From positions 4,067 to 13,803 of the forward strand of contig PLRZ01000726.1 in NCBI GenBank assembly GCA_003164075.1: 9,737 bases of DNA, in the 5' to 3' direction. This DNA comes from Bryobacterales bacterium (GTDB taxonomy: Bacteria; Acidobacteriota; Terriglobia; Bryobacterales; Bryobacteraceae). A program made the position numbers and the translations under genes. Below the pieces are notes generated by a model that did not search any database, was not told the DNA's origin, and saw only the letters and a list, made by a program, of their open reading frames with translations. Below are positions 5,577-9,737 of the stretch, piece after piece. Positions within the stretch are counted from its first letter, which is position 1. Each line of letters opens with the position of its first letter.

Positions 5577-6099
5577 TTTGGCGGTACAACCTAAAAAGCG
5601 GTTCACCATTCCACCGATGGCGATTGTCGCCGGCATCGTCGTGTTGGTGGGGTTGGGTGGATTCTGGTATCTGGATCGCGCGTCCAGACAGGCGCCTCCG
5701 GGGCCCGCTCCTCCGACGGCCGAAGCCCGGGCCTACGCCAAGAATCTGCACTTCGTGGCCGCGGATGGCGTAACACTCGAAAACCCCGTGATGGAATCGC
5801 ACGAAAGCTACCTCAAACAGTCCATCGTGGAGATCAGCGGTAATCTGCTGAACGGCGGAGACCGCGCGCTCAATTCCGTGAAAGTCACATGGCTCTTCAA
5901 GGAACCGGGGGCGGTAATGCCCGATGGCCAACTCTACCAGGAGACCATCTGGCGCGAGCCCACTTTTCTGGTGACCAGGGCCGCCGGCGGGCTGGCGCCG
6001 GGACAGGTACGGCCGTTCAAAGTATCGTTCGACAACATTCCGGATAGCTGGAACCAGGCCATGCCCAGCCTGGTGATCGCCGCCATCGAGTTTAAGTAG
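5563..6099 (+). CDS. Membrane-anchored protein of unknown function (DUF2393-like)
   Basis: A protein of 178 residues with a cytoplasmic start, one transmembrane helix (about residues 19-37, MAIVAGIVVLVGLGGFWYL), a Pro-rich linker (APPGPAPPTA) and a beta-rich outer domain (about 55-178). The domain pattern, a strand with ISGNLLNGGDRALNSVKVTW then LFKEPG and a late PFKVSFDNIPDSW, recalls FxLYD/DUF2393-type domains; this is resemblance, not proof. The start is unusual: TTG at 5563 inside tldE, with AGGAG (5549-5553) 9 bases before it; GTG 5566 and TTG 5578 are alternatives. The overlap with tldE suggests coupled expression. No functional link to the protease can be read. Confidence 0.8.
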   Translation: MVAGNLAVQPKKRFTIPPMAIVAGIVVLVGLGGFWYLDRASRQAPPGPAPPTAEARAYAKNLHFVAADGVTLENPVMESHESYLKQSIVEISGNLLNGGDRALNSVKVTWLFKEPGAVMPDGQLYQETIWREPTFLVTRAAGGLAPGQVRPFKVSFDNIPDSWNQAMPSLVIAAIEFK

Positions 6100-6124
6100 G
6101 AATTCCGGCCGCGGCTAATAATTC

Positions 6125-6505
6125 TTACTTCGCCTGCTTCTTCAACTTCATCTCGCCGCCGAAATCCATGCCCGCATCATTGGTCATAGTCAGCGTGATC
6201 TCATCGCCTTTGATGGTTCCTTTACTGGAGAACGTGGCGGTGTTGCCGCCCATGTCGACTTTCACCGCAAAGGAAATCTTTTCGCCGTCGAGCTTGCAAT
6301 CGATCAGCGGCAGAGGCTCGCCTTGCGGAGTGACAACCGTGCCGGTGAACTTGTCGCCGTCTTGTTTGAAGGTGTAGGTGAGCGAAAAATCGCCATTCCC
6401 TCCGGAAATCGCACCGGTCCAGGTACCCGTAATGTCAGCCGCCCAGGCGGCTACCGCCAGCAGGCCAAGAAGGGCGATAAGAATCGCGAATCTGCGTCTT
6501 TGCAT
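6125..6505 (-). CDS. Small secreted beta-rich protein
   Basis: A 126-residue protein with a clear signal peptide: MQRRR, a hydrophobic core FAILIALLGLLAVAA and a likely AWA|A cleavage after residue 22. The mature part is a run of alternating strands (DITGTWTG, LTYTFKQDGDKFTGTVV, KISFAVKVDMGG, GTIKGDEITLTM) like the small calycin/lipocalin-like barrels exported by many soil bacteria. No catalytic motif is seen; one Cys at residue 70. The frame opens up to 6718, but the signal peptide fixes the start at ATG 6505. It converges with the gene ending at 6099 and diverges from the phosphatase gene at 6551. Ligand and role unknown. Confidence 0.82.
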   Translation of the reverse strand: MQRRRFAILIALLGLLAVAAWAADITGTWTGAISGGNGDFSLTYTFKQDGDKFTGTVVTPQGEPLPLIDCKLDGEKISFAVKVDMGGNTATFSSKGTIKGDEITLTMTNDAGMDFGGEMKLKKQAK

Positions 6506-6511
6506 GGACTG

Positions 6512-6517
6512 ATTGTA
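6512..6517 (-). promoter_or_regulatory. Candidate -10 box for the secreted-protein gene
   Basis: TACAAT on the reverse strand is separated from the ATG at 6505 by exactly 6 bases (CAGTCC) and no Shine-Dalgarno is present. This matches the arrangement before tldD and suggests a leaderless message. Confidence 0.4.
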
Positions 6518-6550
6518 CCGTCTGCCATTCGGGTACGCTAGTCTGGAACT

Positions 6551-8488
6551 ATGCGGAAAGGCATTTTGGATAGCTGGCGCCGGCTGGGCCGGATCGGGCA
6601 GGCCTTTATCCTGGTCACGGTGGCCTTTCTGCTGCTGTACTTCCTGCACGCGGGCATGGCTCTGCAGATCGCCGCGGGGCTGCTGGTCGGTATCTTCGGG
6701 ATTATCACCGCGTACCAATTGGCTCGCCGGGTGGCGCGAAAAGCCATCTGGCGTCTGCGCAACCGCTTAATTGTGGCGTACCTCTTTATCGCGGTGGTGC
6801 CCATTGTCCTGATCCTGGTGCTGGTAGTCTTCGCGGGAAAGGGCATCATCGGCCAGGTTGCGGTCTATCTGGTGGACACCGAGTTGTCGCGCCGCGAGAC
6901 CAACCTCCAGCGCGAGGTTTCGGGGCTTGTGCGCCTCCCCCCGGATAATCCGCAAGGCTACATTCAGCGCTTCATTCAGAGCCGCAACCAACTCCCCAAC
7001 ACCGAACTGGTGATGACCGGCACGAAGGAAGCGCGCTATCCACCCGACAGCAAGCTGGAACTGCCGGAAGTGTGGGAATCGGGCGGCGAGCAGCACATCT
7101 CCGGTCTCATCGTGAGGCAGGACGGTGACCAGCCTCATCTTTACGTGTGGGCCTTCGCGGCGCATGAAGGAAACCGGGCCGTGGCGCTGGCGCCGGTCAC
7201 GCACGAACTGCTCGCCGGCCTGGTTCCCAAGCTGGGCGACGTGAATTATACGCCGGTGATGGGCCACATTCAGAAATCCCACGTGCCGCTGGCGGCCAAC
7301 CTGTTCGATTTCTCCGTGACGGGCGTGGTGTTCCCCGTGACCGTTCCCACATGGGAATCGCCGGAAGATTTCTACGACCTCTACCTGACCGTCGATACGC
7401 GTCTTTCAGCGGTCTTGGCCATTCTGTTCGGACAGAAGAATACCGGCTTCGACCGCAAGTATTCCTGGGGCGATATTGCGCTGGCGGCGTTCCTCCTGGT
7501 GTCGATCCTGTTCCTGCTGTTGGAGCTGATTTCGCTGGTGGCCGGCGTTCAGCTCAGCCGCTCCATCACCGGCGCGGTCCACGAAATGTACGAGGGCACG
7601 CTGCACGTCAAAGACGGCGATTTCTCCTATCGCGTGCCGGTGAAAGGCAGCGATCAACTGGCCGAACTGACCACCTCCTTCAATACCATGACGGCCAACC
7701 TGGGCCGCCTGATCGTAGTGGCCAAAGAGAAGGAGCGGCTGGAATCGGAGCTGACCATCGCCCGCGAAGTCCAGGACCAGCTCTTCCCCAAGGACGTACC
7801 CTTCACCAAGACGCTGGAGTTGAAGGGCGTCTGCCATCCGGCGCGCATGGTCTCCGGCGACTATTACGACTTCATGGCGCTGCCGCACGACTCCCTGGCC
7901 TTCGCCATCGGCGATGTGGCGGGGAAAGGAATTTCGGCAGCCCTGCTGATGGCCACCATTCAGTCCACCATGCGCACGCAGATCAACACCGCCACCGCCA
8001 ACGGCAACGGCAGCTATAAACAGCCTTCGACGGCCTTCATGGTGAGCAATCTGAACCGGCAACTGTACGCCAATACCGCGCCCGAAAAATACGCCACCTT
8101 CTATTTCGCCATGTATGACGAGGCGCAGCACGCCCTCACCTACACTAACGCCGGCCACCTCTCCCCCATGCTGGTGCGCGACGGCAATGTGAGTCTGCTG
8201 GAACCTACCGGCACCGTGGTGGGTGCATTCCCGTTCGCCGTGTACGAAGAGCGGACCGTGAAGCTGGAACACGGCGACATGCTGGTGGCCTATACCGACG
8301 GCCTGGTGGAACCGGAAAACGCCTACGGCGAAATGTACGGCGAGGAGCGCCTGACGGAATTGCTGATCAAGTACACGCGCGCCGATTCCTCCGAGATTAT
8401 CGCGCGCGCCATGGAGGCGGTGGTGCAATGGACCGGCTCCTCGGAACTGCAGGATGACATGACCATGGTGGTGGCGAGGCGCATATGA
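6551..8488 (+). CDS. Membrane HAMP-SpoIIE/RsbU-type protein phosphatase
   Basis: A 645-residue sensor phosphatase. Four membrane helices are visible (about residues 15-32, 38-57, 73-95, 309-332), with a sensor domain of about 210 residues between the third and fourth, outside the membrane. Next come a HAMP linker (about 335-388), a short coiled coil with ESELTIAREVQDQLFP (the RsbU-type connector) and a PP2C-type SpoIIE domain to the end. Metal-binding residues are present: D437 in SGDYYDF, D455 in GDVAGKG, D583 in YTDG and D635/D636 in LQDDMT, so it should be active. Such enzymes dephosphorylate anti-anti-sigma factors in partner-switching pathways; no such partner is in the window. It overlaps the next gene by ATGA. 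Confidence 0.92.
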   Translation: MRKGILDSWRRLGRIGQAFILVTVAFLLLYFLHAGMALQIAAGLLVGIFGIITAYQLARRVARKAIWRLRNRLIVAYLFIAVVPIVLILVLVVFAGKGIIGQVAVYLVDTELSRRETNLQREVSGLVRLPPDNPQGYIQRFIQSRNQLPNTELVMTGTKEARYPPDSKLELPEVWESGGEQHISGLIVRQDGDQPHLYVWAFAAHEGNRAVALAPVTHELLAGLVPKLGDVNYTPVMGHIQKSHVPLAANLFDFSVTGVVFPVTVPTWESPEDFYDLYLTVDTRLSAVLAILFGQKNTGFDRKYSWGDIALAAFLLVSILFLLLELISLVAGVQLSRSITGAVHEMYEGTLHVKDGDFSYRVPVKGSDQLAELTTSFNTMTANLGRLIVVAKEKERLESELTIAREVQDQLFPKDVPFTKTLELKGVCHPARMVSGDYYDFMALPHDSLAFAIGDVAGKGISAALLMATIQSTMRTQINTATANGNGSYKQPSTAFMVSNLNRQLYANTAPEKYATFYFAMYDEAQHALTYTNAGHLSPMLVRDGNVSLLEPTGTVVGAFPFAVYEERTVKLEHGDMLVAYTDGLVEPENAYGEMYGEERLTELLIKYTRADSSEIIARAMEAVVQWTGSSELQDDMTMVVARRI

Positions 8489-9737
8489 AAGTCCTGACGG
8501 CGGCCCGGATGCGCGAGGTGGACCGGCGGACCATCGAAATGGGGATCCCCGGCATCGTCCTCATGGAGAATGCGGCGCTCCGCGTGGTGGAGTTTCTGGC
8601 GGAACATTGCGCGCCGCTCGCGGGGCAGCGCATTACGGTGCTATGCGGCAAAGGGAACAACGGCGGCGACGGGCTGGCCATCGCGCGCCAGCTCTTCACG
8701 CGATTCCATCCGCGCGCGCTTCACGTGGTGCTGCTCGCGGCCCCCGAAGATTTGCGCGGCGACGCGGCGGCCAACTACAAGATGCTCGCGGCGTGCGGCT
8801 GCCCCGTGGCTGGCGAGATTCCCGCCGAGGCGCGCAATGCCACCCTGGTGGTGGATGCGCTGCTGGGCACGGGCGTGGCGGGCGCGGCCTCCGGGCGTAT
8901 GCTGGAGGCCATTCGCGAGATCAACCGCGGCTTTCCGCTAGCCCAGGTGATGGCCGTCGATATCCCCTCCGGCATGGTGGCCGATGCGGGCGAGCCGGTG
9001 GGCGAATTTGCGCGCGCCGATTACACCGTCACGTTCACCGCGCCCAAACCGGCTCACGTGCTGCCACCCAACTGCGACCGCATGGGCAAATTAGCCGTGG
9101 GCGTTATCGGCAGCCCGTCGTCTCTCTATGAAGAGGTGTGGCTCTCGCTGATTGAGCCGGCGATGTTCCAGCCGCTGCTCGGGCCCCGGCCGCGCAGCGG
9201 GCATAAAGGAACCTTCGGGCATGTGCTGATCGTGGCCGGTTCGCGCGGGAAGACCGGCGCGGCAGCCATGAGCGGCCTGGGCGCGCTGCGGGCGGGCGCG
9301 GGGCTGGTCACAGTGGCGTCGGCTTCCAGCGCCATCGCCGAAATCGGCGCCCACGCGCCCGAGTTGATGACTGAGCCGCTGGCGCAAACGCCCATGGGCT
9401 CCATCGCGCTGAATGCCGGGCTGGAGGAGCTGGCGGAAGGCAAAACGGTGATCGCCATGGGGCCGGGATTGGGCCGCCATGCCGATATCGACATGCTGGT
9501 GGCCAGCGCCGTCGAGAGCTTCCCGCAGCCCATGGTGCTGGATGCCGACGCCCTGATCGGGCAGTTGGCGGGTACCGGCGGCCGGGTCCGCGTGCTGACC
9601 CCGCACCCCGGCGAAATGGCCCGCCTGACCGGCAAAACCATCGCGGAAGTGCAGCAGGATCGCGTGGGCACGGCGCGCGCATTCGCCATGTCCCGCGCCG
9701 TCATCCTGGTGCTCAAGGGCGAGCGCACGGTGCTGGC
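8485..9737 (+). CDS. nnr: Bifunctional NAD(P)HX epimerase/dehydratase (runs off right edge)
   Basis: Metabolite-repair enzyme that restores hydrated NADH and NADPH: the N-terminal YjeF domain interconverts R and S forms and the C-terminal kinase-fold domain removes water using ADP or ATP. From ATG 8485, 417 codons are visible. The epimerase part (about residues 1-215) shows MEN near the start, GKGNNGGDGLA (G55-A65) and VDALLGTG (123-130). The dehydratase part (about 235 on) shows HKGTFGHVLIVAGS (from 240), GPGLG (326-330), LDADAL (352-357) and TPHPGE (372-377). The closing GTGD-type loop lies beyond the window. The start overlaps the phosphatase stop (ATGA), so the two are co-translated. Confidence 0.93.
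   Translation, partial: MKVLTAARMREVDRRTIEMGIPGIVLMENAALRVVEFLAEHCAPLAGQRITVLCGKGNNGGDGLAIARQLFTRFHPRALHVVLLAAPEDLRGDAAANYKMLAACGCPVAGEIPAEARNATLVVDALLGTGVAGAASGRMLEAIREINRGFPLAQVMAVDIPSGMVADAGEPVGEFARADYTVTFTAPKPAHVLPPNCDRMGKLAVGVIGSPSSLYEEVWLSLIEPAMFQPLLGPRPRSGHKGTFGHVLIVAGSRGKTGAAAMSGLGALRAGAGLVTVASASSAIAEIGAHAPELMTEPLAQTPMGSIALNAGLEELAEGKTVIAMGPGLGRHADIDMLVASAVESFPQPMVLDADALIGQLAGTGGRVRVLTPHPGEMARLTGKTIAEVQQDRVGTARAFAMSRAVILVLKGERTVL

Noticed and set aside
6506..6718. Longer N-terminus for the secreted protein
   Set aside because: It would bury the signal peptide and run into the divergent phosphatase gene.
7406..8428. Reverse-strand open frame of 340 codons opposite the phosphatase
   Set aside because: His/Gln/Gly-rich shadow with no recognisable domain, opposite conserved HAMP and SpoIIE motifs.

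Overview
High-GC bacterial chromosome segment with conserved housekeeping genes and short accessory insertions. The lineage is not stated by any single marker. A SpoIIE-type phosphatase overlapping an NAD(P)HX repair gene, a separate tldD and tldE, a DUF2061 protein and TGTCCCC-type palindromes together resemble Acidobacteriota of the Bryobacter/Solibacter kind; this is inference from general resemblance, not a search.

Layout. 1-488 (-): 5' part of argS, running off the left edge. 604-1196 (+): a VapBC toxin-antitoxin pair, divergent from argS, with nested inverted repeats over its promoter. 1229-1450 (-): a small DUF2061 membrane protein. 1549-2979 (+): tldD, the metal-binding subunit of the TldD/TldE protease. 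3043-3644 (+): a second toxin-antitoxin pair, a ribbon-helix-helix-like antitoxin followed by a Doc (Fic-fold) toxin. 3645-4211: no intact gene; it holds a 22-bp-arm inverted repeat, the decayed 3' end of a metallophosphoesterase gene, and a perfect 33-bp-arm palindrome. 4212-5576 (+): tldE/pmbA, whose end overlaps a membrane-anchored protein of unknown function (5563-6099). 6125-6505 (-): a small secreted beta-rich protein. 6551-8488 (+): a four-helix membrane HAMP-SpoIIE phosphatase, overlapped by ATGA with the start of a bifunctional NAD(P)HX epimerase/dehydratase (8485 to the right edge).

How it fits together. TldD and TldE act as one heteromeric protease, yet here their genes lie 1.2 kb apart, and the gap is filled by a toxin-antitoxin module, a pseudogene and two palindromic repeats. 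The simplest reading is a tldD-tldE pair split by insertions. In E. coli, TldD/TldE has been linked to degradation of the CcdA antitoxin, itself a ribbon-helix-helix protein, so two modules with such antitoxins beside tldD is a suggestive but unproven association. I found no CRISPR array, tRNA, rRNA or transposase, and no clearly unprecedented multi-gene system; the repeat-rich tldD-tldE gap is the most unusual part.
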